Part shown: piece after piece, positions 27,634-38,258 of the stretch
How positions within the stretch are numbered: the first letter of the stretch is position 1
Layout: the number at the start of each line of letters is the position of its first letter
DNA from: Leucocoprinus leucothites
Taxonomy: Eukaryota; Basidiomycota; Agaricomycetes; Agaricales; Agaricaceae
Assembly (NCBI GenBank): GCA_013368445.1
Contig: JAACJO010000006.1
Location: forward strand, 1,612,001-1,676,000
Length of the DNA: 64,000 bases
Direction: 5' to 3'
Notes under the pieces: generated by a model
Database searches by the model: none
What the model saw: the letters and a program-made list of their open reading frames with translations, nothing else
Told to the model about the DNA's origin: nothing
Translations under genes and position numbers: made by a program

Positions 27634-27640
27634 TCAGACA

Positions 27641-28312
27641 ACACTGCTCTGTTTCTTCCACAATCTTGTAAAGGCTCTTCTTTTTCTGGCCTTCTAATTT
27701 CTGCTCAGTGAGATATGCTTCAACAGCAACAGCCATCCACTTCTCCTGCTTCTGTGAGTGCTGTATTTTATTTAGAGATTGAGATCTTGCATGGCCTGAT
27801 ATTGGAGGAAGTAGTAGATCAGTTTATCTATCTATATCTGACATAATTTGTGTTCTCTTGTTGCATTAGCTGAGCCTTGAGGCCAATATAAAGTGTCACA
27901 CAACAGTAGATATTTGATTTCCTCTTGTGGTAATATGTGATGTGACATACCTCTCTCTCCCTTCCCAGCACAAATCTTATCATCTCTCCACTTGTTGAGT
28001 TCTTGTTAAAAAAAGACCGAGAATTGATAGATACCATGTATTCATCTGCTTTGGTGCATTTTTAAATTTTTTGAAGGATATACCATGGGGCTATTAGGCT
28101 GAACAGTGTTTTTTGCCAGAAACCAGGTTCATTTCACACATCGGCAAGCACAGAATAAACGGATAAGCTTAGGTGATTTATGCAGGCTAGATGTAAGGGG
28201 GTTATTATTTTTAGTGAATTTTTGGAAGCTGGAAATGCTCTGATTAAGGAGGGAAAATTTGTTGTCTCAAGGAGTGATGGCTGTCTCAAGGACCGATAGA
28301 TGACTGTAGCTC
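27641..28312. other. AT-rich intergenic stretch, no gene seen
   Basis: No conserved frame was found. It has low CpG content, like the MULE, and includes a short tract resembling a promoter or 3' flank, but nothing that can be named. Confidence 0.4.
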
Positions 28313-28441
28313 AAGAAATTAGGTCAATGGTTTGAATGCTGAGATGTGGGATTGATGTCAGTGAGAATGTCGTAAGGCTGATGTGACTGATCCAGTTGGG
28401 CTTCAGGTGTCCCGTCCAACCACTGAGGCGCCACCTTGAGG
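28313..28441 (+). repeat. Direct repeat, left copy (CpG-decayed)
   Basis: It starts CAAGAAATTAGGTCAATGG and ends AGGCGCCACCTT. The same text with about 25 differences is at 29962-30090 (CAAGAAATCAGGTCAATG... AGGCGCCACCTT). Several differences are CpG in the right copy and TpG or CpA here (GGCCACCGAGG against AACCACTGAGG). Confidence 0.75.
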
Positions 28442-28640
28442 GTGCTGTGGTTGCTGCAGCTGCTGCAGCTATGGGTGGTCCAGGTGGTCCAGGTGGTGAT
28501 GCTGGAGAGCACTAGGTGTGGATCTGTATGGTGAGGGTACTGCGGCTGGAGAGGCAGAGGACAAGGGGCGAGTGCGGGATGGAGTGAAGGGTGGAGTCAG
28601 GGGAGGGATTATTTGGATTTGTAGGCTGGTTTTAGTGACG
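28442..28640 (+). pseudogene. Truncated RPB11 3' end (tail fragment)
   Basis: It copies the last ~60 codons of RPB11: GGTGCTGTGGTTGCTGCAG parallels GGTGCTGTGGGTGCTGCGA at 1130, followed by a matching Gly/Ala-rich run, the shared GGTGGAGTCAGGGGAGGG and the ending TTATTTGGATTT-TAG. The 3' flank is also copied. A stop (TAG at about 28513) and frame changes break it, and the conserved alpha-motif half is absent. It is the front of duplicated block C (28442-29955), followed by an RNase H-like gene. Confidence 0.8.
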
Positions 28641-29136
28641 CTTTTTTTCTTTGGCTGTGATATATTTCTGTGTGACATATTTATGTTCTAATCAAGGCCA
28701 AGTGCCTTGTATACATCAATCTCGGGTAAGTGCATTGTCTCAATATTTCATGCTTCGAATCTGGCACGAACTCTGCTAGTCACACACTCTCAAGTAAGGC
28801 CACTAGGGATGTAGCCAAGATGATAATCGATCTGAACCAACGACCATGCATTCCTTGACTTTGATACACAAAACATCGTCATCATTATCATCATACTAAA
28901 TTTGAACGGCGTAGATATTGACTATACACTGAAAGAGCTGCGTAAAGCCTTGAGCGGTTGCAGGTTGATCCATGATTTAAATATCGAGACCACTCCTACA
29001 GAGAGCAAAGGAAGTTGACAATTCCTTTTCAAATGGAAGGTGATGTTAAGCTGTAGGCCGGAGTGCTGCGGTGTCGTCAAACTTGAGATAAAGCATTCTT
29101 CCCAATCCATCCAGCAGCTCACCTTATACTACCAAC
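28641..29136. repeat. Non-coding part of duplicated block C
   Basis: It aligns with 8300-8862, upstream of the other RNase H copy: shared 'atctcggg', 'tctggcacga', 'actatacac', 'gcgtaaagcctt' and 'accactcctac'. No gene is seen in it. Confidence 0.6.
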
Positions 29137-29760
29137 TCAATCACTCTCTTCATCCGAATCATAAAACCCAGCTGCCTGTCTCGCCATCTCATCCGCATCC
29201 TCATTATCCTCCTTCGGCACCCACCAAAACTTGACAAACACTTCATAGTCATCTTCCAACTCATCCACCAACTCATCCAACTCTTCAAAATCCTCTTTAT
29301 TCACCACCTCACCCCCTCTCGCATTTCTCCACCCATTATCCTGCCATTTGTAAATGTACCGCGTCATAGCATCCACCAAATACTGTGAATCGGAGATAAT
29401 TAGAACGAGAGACGTATCTAATTTCTCTTGATCCAGTAGCTCTTTGACTTTATCAAGAGCGATAATAGCAGCATTGATTTCGGCGCGTTGGCTAGTCTGC
29501 GGTTCACCATCATCTAGTGCTTCGGAGAAATTGTGGGGCGACCAAGGGCCAAAGTATACACCTGAGCCTCCTTGCGCCCATGGTTTACCATTCCCGTAAC
29601 ATGCACCACCGACGTTAATGGCAATGTGTCGACCGACTTTGATGACGCCGCCCCTTCGGTTTCGGATATTGCTGAATGCCTTGTGAGCTTGACGAAAGAT
29701 GATTTCTGTCGGAGTCGAGCCGCCGATGCGAGGAGGGATGAATAGTCGGTCTGATGCCAT
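29137..29760 (-). CDS. RNase H-like protein, copy C (first catalytic Asp absent)
   Basis: 207 residues, MASDRLFIPPRIGG, roughly 85% identical by eye to the protein at 8863-9486. It keeps the RNase H landmarks (AINVGGACYGNG, GSGVYFGPWSPHNF, QTSQRAEINAA, ISDSQYLVDAM, GWRNARGG, EDADEMARQA) and again has Gly where the first catalytic Asp should be. The GVYFGPWSPHN stretch is closer to the fungal family consensus than copy B, so this may be the older sequence. The frame is intact in both copies, which argues that both are or recently were under selection. It is part of the block with an RPB11 tail and is bracketed by direct repeats. Confidence 0.8.
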   Translation of the reverse strand: MASDRLFIPPRIGGSTPTEIIFRQAHKAFSNIRNRRGGVIKVGRHIAINVGGACYGNGKPWAQGGSGVYFGPWSPHNFSEALDDGEPQTSQRAEINAAIIALDKVKELLDQEKLDTSLVLIISDSQYLVDAMTRYIYKWQDNGWRNARGGEVVNKEDFEELDELVDELEDDYEVFVKFWWVPKEDNEDADEMARQAAGFYDSDEESD

Positions 29761-29961
29761 AGCAGAATCTCTTCAGCTTGAAGCTTGATGTCTAGGAAGA
29801 AGTAGCGGTTGAGGTAAGTTAACAAGGTGGTTACGTTGAGAGCATGTTTCTGAATCTCCAAAAGTTGTACTGCGACAGTACAACGTGGGTAAACTCAGGT
29901 GAATAGCAGAATTTACTGGTAAAGATTGTGGTGCTTCCCATTTGCGGCCTTCAAGCCAGCC

Positions 29962-30090
29962 CAAGAAATCAGGTCAATGATTTGAATTGTGAGATGACGT
30001 TTGTCGACGTCAGTGAGAAGACTCAAGAGGCTGATCTGACCGATCCGGCCGGGTATCCGGTATCCCGTCCGGCCACCGAGGCGCCACCTT
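29962..30090 (+). repeat. Direct repeat, right copy
   Basis: Partner of 28313-28441. The two copies bracket duplicated block C (RPB11 tail and RNase H gene). This copy retains CpG sites lost in the left one. Confidence 0.75.
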
Positions 30091-30464
30091 CCTCAGGATC
30101 ATCCCAATGGTTTTTACAAGTCATAGCCCAGGGCGCCGCAGGCACATAGAAAAAGATTACTTAGCTTTGTAATTTTACGAGGGACACGCAGAGTCATTAA
30201 TGAGGGAGAAACGCCAGCTATTGCCACTCGTGATGCTGTTGTAGTGCCAGAATATAAATGACGGTCTGGGAAGGATTTGTGAATGCAAAAGTGAATATTT
30301 AGATCGAACAAGCATGGACAAGGCGCAACGAACCCACGGAGCAGTCGCGATCAAACAATATCTAACAGGCAGTGCCCCAGATATCTATAGCAAAATCGTG
30401 GAGTCGTAGAACAACTTCAAATTACTCTCGATACATCAAACGCCCTCTACAAGTGGCTGACTCG
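30091..30464. other. Short intergenic stretch, no gene seen
   Basis: No supported feature was found. It lies between the direct repeat and the 3' end of the DUF6535 gene, so it probably includes that gene's terminator. Confidence 0.4.
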
Positions 30465-32733
30465 TCATACTGGGGGGTCCGGAAGAGATTTTTCAGACCA
30501 AACCCTGAGGCTTTTACGGCGCTTTGATCTAGCACCACGAAAAGTCTCCAAGGAATCTAAGGACTCAATGCCACCGGGATAAGATTTTTCCAGCGTACGT
30601 TTGATCTTTTCGTATAAAGTGCCATGGTCGGTAGGCGAAGGCGTCTGCTGGGCTTTAGGGGCATCGGAACTCTCCCCTTGCGTAGGGGGTGTCGGTGCAT
30701 GTTTACGGGACGTTGTGTCAGGTTCTGAGACGGGAGGACATGGTTGGTCTTGTGTTGGTGTATCTGAAAGGTGCTCGTCCAATTTCACAAGTACTCGCCT
30801 CCACCTACTCTCCATGGACAGTTCGTCGCCACCATCCTGCAAGACTGTCCCATTCCTCTCGCCTTGAGACACATTCAAAACCAACGCCGCTCCGTAGGCG
30901 TCTTTAGCCCCAAATTGGTTCGTACCGATGAGATGCTCAGCACATTTCAGAAACTGAATTCTCAATTCTGGATAGTGGATTGTCACTAATATTGTTTTGG
31001 TCAACAGCTCATCAGGCTTACCAGGTACCAGATACTGGGCGTCTCGTAAAGTCTTGATCGGACACCCGACGGATGCACCAATCTGCTCATCCTGCTTCTT
31101 CTTGTGCTGCGAACCACTCAGCCGGTCGCGGCTGACGGGAGCAGCCAAGCCCCGTGCCGTGTTTTTGATTCGGATATAGAGTTCAACTCGATGAGGAAGC
31201 AAGATGCGATGTAAATTCTTGTTGTGATCAACGAAGTGCTGGAGTGCATGAGCATTCAGGAAATCCCGCCTTAAATATTCAATACGAGCCATGTCAGCAC
31301 CTCCACTTTGCGCAGCTTGTAGTAGACCTTCTTCCGCTTTCGTAAAGTCCTTGTTAAACAGATTTTCGAACGTCTCCACTTCGGCCTTTGTTCCATGAAA
31401 TTCTTGAAGGCAAGTATGAATGATGTGCACGGCACTCGGCTGGAAAACGAGCGTTTCCATGGCAGACGCAAGGCCACGAACTAGGTAGTGAGAGTACTTT
31501 ACGGGTTTGTCTGTATATGAGAAACGGGAGGATCTCGATTTTGAGGATTGTGGACCATAGTCTTCTCGATGTTTACGCCACAGCTCGTCAAACCTCTGCC
31601 AAAGGTAATCTGTGAGGAGGCCCGCCTGGTCGTGATGCCATTCTGAGAGCTTGCTGAGCCACGGAATCCAGATCACGGGGAGCGTAACCAGGACGGCTAA
31701 CAGAACACCAGCCCGGTGGATGACCCAAGAAATAGGGGATTTATACGGACACTGAGTAATGGCCAGTGTCTGAGGGAGAATCCAACCTAACAGGGATTGA
31801 AGGAGGGGCATCAACGACGTCAGGGATAGAAACAGCACTGAAATGCCGCTGACGATAGCTACGGGCAGGGCGACGTGTCTGTTGACGTTCCACAAGAGAT
31901 ACAATAGGCCGATTGCGAAGAGTATAAGAGCCCCTTGGACCGTCAAAAGTAAAATTGCTGGTACTCGAGGAACTCCCCAATTCATCAAACCTTCGTAACG
32001 GAGCTGGCGAAGCGCAAGTGCGTCATCATGGGGGACATGTTTGACGTCCGTACGACGAAAGGCGGACAGCCACTGGAGGCATAGCGTTCCGGCTACAACG
32101 GCGCTGAGGCTCAAAGTCATGCTTAAAAACCACAATTGGTTAACAACGAGTTCGTGAGGAGCTGGTGTGGATGGGGGCAGCTCCTGCGCGCTGCCTATTA
32201 AGGTAGAGTCGTTCATCATCCTGACAAGCTGCCCAAGGAGGAAGGTTGCATCCTGTCCCTGATCTTCGCGAAGCCAACTGAATGACTCAATCGTGAACGA
32301 TGCAACGATAGCCAAGAACAAACTTGCCTGACAATCGGAGTGCATAGGTGTCAGATAAACCGCCTAACTTGACTATAACAATACACTTACGACGACCAAG
32401 AGGTAAGAGATCTCATCTTTGAGATCTTTGCATAGCTCCTCGTCACTCTTATCTACGGCATTAAAACAACGTTCCCAGGGATCCTTGGGTGATTCGTCAA
32501 TAGGGTATCGGTACGGTTCGTGCTCGCAAGTCCAGTTGGTCTATGGACCAAAGCTTAAGGTCAGATGGTAAAGTCACAAATCGAATCGAGCGCTGACCTT
32601 GGAAAAAGGGATACGATTATGCGCGGCCTTCGTACTATATTGAAACGGTTCTGCATTCTATGGAATGATTTAATTTGTTGGTAAGGGGGGACAAGGCGAC
32701 GTCTCACCTCGTAGGTTCTTGTCCGCTTGGATT
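30465..32733 (-). CDS. DUF6535-type multi-pass membrane protein
   Basis: A basidiomycete membrane-protein family of unknown function. Exons on the minus strand: 32733-32707 (5' limit uncertain), about 32657-32598 (...EPFQYSTKAAHNRIPFSK), 32540-32391 (TNWTCEHEPYRYPIDESPK...DEISYLLVV) and 32337-30465. The large exon continues in frame with ASLFLAIVASFTIESFSWLRED. Five hydrophobic segments are visible: at the exon 3/4 junction, LWFLSMTLSLSAVVAGTLCL, ILLLTVQGALILFAIGLLYL, VAIVSGISVLFLSLTSLMPL and AGVLLAVLVTLPVIWIPWL. A long soluble C-terminal region with a low-complexity end (PTPPTQGESSDAPK) follows. The pattern 'FTIESF.WL.ED' then 'LWFLS.TLSL' is the hallmark of DUF6535. An ATG inside the intron near 32345 is not used. 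The true start exon was not found. Confidence 0.75.
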
Positions 32734-34036
32734 TTTTACCTGCTCCGATCCTGAACTACTCTGGGTGTTAGGACGGAAGTAGAAGGAAAAAAAAAAGAAA
32801 TTAGCCGTACAACGTCCATAAGTATTGCAGGGGCGACAGCGAGAGTAACAGCCCTGGGTTCTGCGCAGCAAGCCCATCGGACAAGTTCTTATAGCGGTTC
32901 CTCAGCGGCTACCAATCCTCATTGCAATCGATCTGAGGAAGTTTGATTCAATGATTGCCATACGGTGTCAACTATCACCTTCTGGAAGTACGCCCAAAGC
33001 TTCTTACTCCACGACGCTATTTGGGTTTAATGAATGCAAAAGACGGCAGTAACTTATGGGAGATTTGAAGCTCTGGATGTAAAGTCTGGTTAGCGACTCG
33101 GAGACAGTACTGTAGAGACTACCCACAAAAGAGATACTTGTAAAATGCCATGCAATTCAATGACCTTCTCATCCACTTGAACTCTGTCCATTCTTTGGAC
33201 ATTGGACCATGAGGCAAGATTCAGCGGCCTTCCGAACGGCGTGTAATCTGAGACGATGGGCGTCAATGTTCTAAATTAGACACAACAGAATTCGACATGG
33301 AACACGAGCGCTTAAACATGGGAGAAAGTGAAGCGGAACTCAGAGCCAGTGCCACTCACCTGATCATCTTCACTGCTCCTATTACAGTCTCAATGAAGCG
33401 AGGCTAACCACCCGTAGACCCTAGAACAAGAAGGCGTCAGATGGTCAGTTGAACAGTTATTTAGGGCAACCAACAACTGTGTATACTCCACGATATCAGC
33501 TTGAGGCTTCAAGAAATTAAGTAAGAATTCCGGAAAGCGAGACAACAAAGGAGTAATTCGAATACTTTTCTTGTTGTTGTTGATTTTATCAATGATTAAA
33601 GCTTCAAACTTCAAATTTGAAACTTCGATAGTGAGTTGGTCAAGAAGAGTCTAAACATGATCGTGGTCGGGGTTGCTTCCATGATCGGAAATACCCGATC
33701 ACTATATAAGTCAGGCCCCCACTCTTTTTGAAAAGAACACCTTCTATCCCATCAAATTGCTTCAAACCTTCTACGAATGTCACCGAGTACAGCAAAGAGC
33801 GATTTTCCAATGTCGAGCTCTACCGTCGACAACTGAAAATGGGACATGGAGTATCACTCCAGAGACTTGCCTAGGGTCATTTCTCGAATCGTCTCAGTGA
33901 CCAAGACACTATCACTCCAACTGTCTAGTAATTTCGGGGTCATGCTGCTGGAGCACTATGTCTATGGATGCTACGGACTCAAACGACGTGGCTTATATAC
34001 TAGTATGCTCCCGATTCGAATTCATCCTTTGCCAAC
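32734..34036. other. Intergenic, with two TATA-like boxes before catalase
   Basis: No gene is supported. TATATAAG at about 33703 is followed about 80 nt later by a tiny ORF (MSPSTAKSDFPMSSSTVDN at 33777-33836). A second box, TTATATA, sits at about 33991, some 40 nt before the catalase ATG. If the upstream box is used, the small frame would be an upstream ORF of catalase. The stretch 32800-33640 shows nothing recognisable. Confidence 0.4.
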
Positions 34037-35916
34037 ATGTCTTCCACGTTTAAGCGTCCTGCCAACACTTTCATGAATCTGGATCAAGGTCCAGTACAAA
34101 TGGCCAAGAAGATATCTGGTGCCGTATCAGGTGGACTTGAACAGGACGAAGCTCCGTATTTCACTAACAACGAGGGCGCTCCATGGCCCGACCCAGCGCA
34201 CTCAAAGAATGTCGGAGGTTTGCCGCTTGTCAGCGACCCGTTTTTGATGGAGAAACAACAAACTTTTAATCGTTCAAAAACACTCGAACGTACGTGAATA
34301 GAACTGTCTCGTCTCGTTGTCATTGACCGAGTGCTTTAAACTGACCTTGTGCTGCCTCTAGGTATGGTTCACCCATCTGGCTCTGGCGCTTTCGGATACT
34401 TCGAGTGCACGCAAGATATGTCCAGGTTTACCAAAGCCGGCTTATACAGTCAGGCTGGCAAACGTACCCCTGTCTTTTTGCGCTTCTCGACCGTCACTTT
34501 TGGTCGTGAATTCCCCGACTCTGGTCGGAATCCTCGAGGATTTGCCATTAAGCACTATACTGAGCAAGGCAATTATGATGTCGTTGGTTTAAATTTCGTC
34601 AGTTTTTTACCTTTTATTATTCATCCAGGCCGCTGAATTGATCTTCGCTTTAGCCAATCTTCTTCTGTCGCGATCCCATCCAGGGACCTGATGTCATTCG
34701 CTCCCAGCAGCGAAACCCGAAGAACTTCCTGCTCGACTACAACAGCCTTTTTGATTTCCTCGCTAATGTTCCGGAATCCAATCATGCTGGTCTCATGTTC
34801 TTCTCCGACCATGGCACTCCTCGTGGCTGGCGCCACATGCACGGATACGGATGTCATACCTTCCGTTGGGTCAATGAGGACGGCCAATTTGTCTATGTCA
34901 AGTATCATTATTGTGATGAAGCAGGACGCCGTGATTTCACATGGCCCGAAGCAGTCCAAATGAGCGGCGAAGATCCTGATTTCGCCAAGCGCGACCTCTG
35001 GGCTACTATTGAACGTGGAGAGACTCCGACTTGGACTATGAAAGTTCAGATCATGTTACCCCAGGATGCCGATCCCGATAAGCTCGGGTTTGACCTGTTC
35101 GACGTCACGAAGGTTTGGCCTAAGGATCGGTTCCCCGTAAGCCTCTTCAGCTCGGCATCGTCCTCATTCTAATAGGATATCCAGTTACATGAAGTTGGGC
35201 GACTTGTTCTGAACAAGAACCCAGATGATTACCACCGAGATGTCGAACAAGCTGCGTTTTCGCCTGGCTCCATGGTTCCTGGAGTTGAGGATTCCCCAGA
35301 CCCGCTCCTCCAATTCCGCATGTTCTTTTATCGGGACGCTCAATATCATCGCCTTGGGTCGACCAACATTCACCAAATCCCTGTCAATTGTCCCTTCATG
35401 GCGCGCTCGTTCTCTACCCCCAATTACGCCGGTGTTATGCGAACTGATGGAAACACCGGATCCAACCCTCATTACGCTCCGAACAGCTTTACCGATAAGT
35501 ACGACAGACAATTTGCTGAGACTCCTTACTCTGTTGCGAGTAACGTTGTTTCTCGGAAGAGTCACTTCTGGTCGGAGGGTAAACCTGAAAGGGAGTATGC
35601 ACAAGCAAAGAATATGTATCTCAATGTTATGGAGGAACGCGACAGACAGGCCGTCCATACGAACACCGCCGTTGCATTGAAACTCGTCGAGTACCCGAAA
35701 ATTATCGAAAAGTATCTTGGTCAACTTCTTGCCATCGACGAAGGTTATGCTCGAGGTGTCTGGGAGAAGTTACCTGAGGAAGGGCCTGTTTCATGGAGTT
35801 TGGTGAAGGATGCAAGCAAGACTGCGGCTGTTGAAGGAAAGGACGAGAAGTTGAGGCCTAATACTACAGACAATAAGCTCCTCGGAAACGTTCCTCGTGC
35901 TCAAGTTTACAACTAA
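34037..35916 (+). CDS. Catalase (haem, small-subunit-like)
   Basis: It converts hydrogen peroxide to water and oxygen. Four exons: 34037-34289, 34362-34597, 34654-35136 and 35176-35916; about 570 residues. Motifs: MVHPSGSGAFGYFE with the distal His, RTPVFLRFSTVTFGREFPDS, NYDVVGLNFPIFFCRDP (Asn region, variant of VGNNTPxFF), FFSDHGTPRGWRHMHGYG, VGRLVLNKNPDDY and the proximal haem block RMFFYRDAQYHRLG, whose Tyr is the iron ligand. The last block departs from the usual SYPDTxxxRLG (Arg for Pro). Exon 2 begins six residues before the His, and the helix normally preceding it (LLEDFH...ER) is replaced by MEKQQTFNRSKTLER. No signal peptide is seen, so it is likely cytosolic or peroxisomal, although the C-terminus (AQVYN) is not a typical PTS1. 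It appears intact. Confidence 0.92.
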
Positions 35917-36135
35917 GCAATCGGTCGTACTTAGCTTTGAGCTGTGTTACCAAAGAAAATGTCTAGGGTCCGGTCCGGCGGACCGAATGGAATTAACCTT
36001 CCTCATGATCATGATGCATGCTTGTGCTTGAACTATTCACCATCCCGCCCCACCTGACCATTGGTTATAACTTATAAGTATGCTCCGACTGATAAATCTA
36101 ATTTCCTCCTCCCATTTACTTCTGAAACTGCAGAA

Positions 36136-37733
36136 ATGACTTTGATCCAAGGACTAGAGGTTCGATGAGCTCTAATTCATGATTAAGCAGTCAATCCTGA
36201 GGAATCTATAGGTATTTCGTGTCCCACCGCGCTGGGTGTTCGTGCGCGTCGTTACCTCTGATGGCCTTGTAGGGTGGGGGGAAGCGACACTTGAGGGCCA
36301 CACCGAAGCTATTGAAGGCGCACTCCAGGATCTCCGCGAGAAGTTCACGGGCTGGGATTCAAACAACATTGAGGACATTTGGCAGGTCGCGTACCGCGGT
36401 AGGTTCTATCGCGGAGGACCCGTTCTTATGGTGAGTCGCCTGTTTATGAAGCATTGCAACATTGCCAAGCCCTTACTGTACAGAGCGCGCTTTCTGGTCT
36501 CGATATCGCGCTATGGGACATCAAGGGCAAGAGACTTGGAGTTCCTGTATGGCAGTTGCTAGGGGGAAAAGTTCGGAATCGCATCAAGGTCTATGGCTGG
36601 ATTGGCGGGGATAAGCCCTCCGATGTCATTGCTGCCGCTCAACGCCGTAAGCACCAGGGCTTTATGGCAGTGAAGATGAACGGGACTGGTAATTTTTACT
36701 TTTTTTATTGATAGTTTATGGGCACTGAAGACATCTAGAATCAATTGGCTGGATCGATTCACCGGCTAAGTTGAAGGACTCTGTGGAACGTGTCAGAGAC
36801 GTTCGCGCATTGGGTTTGGACGTTGGAGTTGATTTTCATGGAAGGCTGCACAAGGGAATGGCGAAGCAGTTGGCGAGACTGCTGGAACCATACCAGCCCT
36901 TTTCATCGAAGGCATGTCCAGCCGTCATCTTGCTTCTTGGAATTAACTCATGTGATGTTTTATGCTTTAGAGCCCCTACTCCCTACGCAACCTGAAGAGA
37001 TTGCAGATCTCAAGAATTTAGTTGCAACACCCATAGCCCTTGGAGAACGCCTTTACACGAGAATGGACTACCGGCCGTACTTCGAGCGAAGGGCAATTGA
37101 TATAGCTCAGCCTGACGTGAGTTTCCCATTGAATTATGGCATCTTTACTGACGTCCGTAACCAGATTGCTCATTGCGGTGGAATCAGTGAGCTGCATCGT
37201 ATCGCAACTTTGGCTGAAGCATATGACGTCGCTCTGGCACCCCATTGTCCACTTGGACCTATTGCTTTCGCTGCATGTCTCCAAGTTGCCACATGTACTG
37301 CCAACTGTGCGTTCTATCCATTTCAGCGGGCACACACGGATCTGATCTATAGTCCTAGTCGTGATTCAAGAGATGAGCTGGGAGGTAAACAAAAGCGCTC
37401 GTTCGTTTATGTTACCCATACTCACTATACTTGGCAGATTCACTACAACGCCAGCCTGGACTCCGAGGTTGGCGCAGATCTCCACACTTTTGTTGCAAAT
37501 CCAGAAGTCTTTCAAGTAAAAGATGGTCATGTCGGCGTTTTGGAAGGTGAGATCTGCCGCTTGGGTTTATCTTGGAATAGCGTTTGACCAATTTTATCCT
37601 TGCAGCACCTGGATTGGGTATCGAGGTCAACGAAGAACTTGTGCGAAATATGTCGGCCCAGTACGTCAAGAAATATCCTGCTTGGAGAAACCCTGTATGG
37701 AGAGGCGAGGACGGTACAGTAGTCGAGTGGTGA
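36136..37733 (+). CDS. D-galactonate dehydratase-like enolase-superfamily protein (frameshifted)
   Basis: A mandelate-racemase-group protein closest to D-galactonate dehydratase, which makes 2-keto-3-deoxygalactonate in oxidative galactose use. Nine exons: 36136-36159, 36212-36430, 36484-36688, 36739-36911, 36971-37116, 37165-37306, 37353-37384, 37438-37546 and 37616-37733. Landmarks: [51 protein letters not shown] (metal Asp and catalytic His), [39 protein letters not shown] (second His), QEMSWEIHYN and [22 protein letters not shown]. At 36900-36903 four T's stand where five are needed to read QPFFIE; as given, the frame shifts before the intron 36912-36970, which would also be GC...AG. So this is either a sequence error or a recent pseudogene. 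All other exons splice in frame. Confidence 0.8.
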
Positions 37734-38258
37734 GCGGATTCTGCGAAGCAATTCATAACAGCATTAAAATCCGGTAGCTTAACTATGTACGCAATGGAAA
37801 CACTTGTCTCAATGGGGATGTAGTTGAACCTGAGAACTCGTTCAAGCTGGGCCAAAGGGATACACGAACCGCTGATCCGTTGACAGGGATTTTCCAGGTT
37901 TTCTCATCGACCGGGGGCCGAACCGCTTCTTTCCATGACCAACCCTGGCCTATCAACAAGCTAGAAAACAGGAGTTTCCCGTCTTTAATAAACGACAGCT
38001 GACCTGTCACGTTTCAATCAGCTTCAACTCGAGCAGAGATGGGAGATTTAGTGAGTGATGTTCTACTTCGAAGTACTAAGGTCGGGTTAACGCCATTTGT
38101 CGTCCGACAATCACAGTACGTGTGACATACTTTGCTCGTCCTTCCCAAAGGCTTGTCTTCCCTGGAAGGGACAATGGTGGCGTCAGGATTAATATAAGAG
38201 AGAAGGATGGCATTTGACGCGTGAAGCCGCTCAACTCTCCAGGAGCCTCGTTTCAACG

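Larger units (their letters stand above)
10130..27640 (+). mobile_element. Mutator-like element (MULE), outer shell of a three-level nest
   Basis: The outer element is bounded by long inverted repeats (left from 10137, right ending 27633) and carries a decayed MULE transposase whose N-terminal part lies at 10377-10994 and the rest at 23610-27409. The 12.6-kb gap between the two parts is a hAT element with clean ends, which in turn holds a Gypsy element. No convincing 9-bp target duplication was found next to the terminal repeats, so the outer limits are uncertain by several bases. Reading it as the shell rests on the transposase continuing across the hAT insertion. Confidence 0.7.

Noticed and set aside
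33846..34076. A 76-codon plus-strand ORF just upstream of catalase
   Set aside because: It overlaps the catalase start in another frame and has no similarity to a known N-terminal extension.
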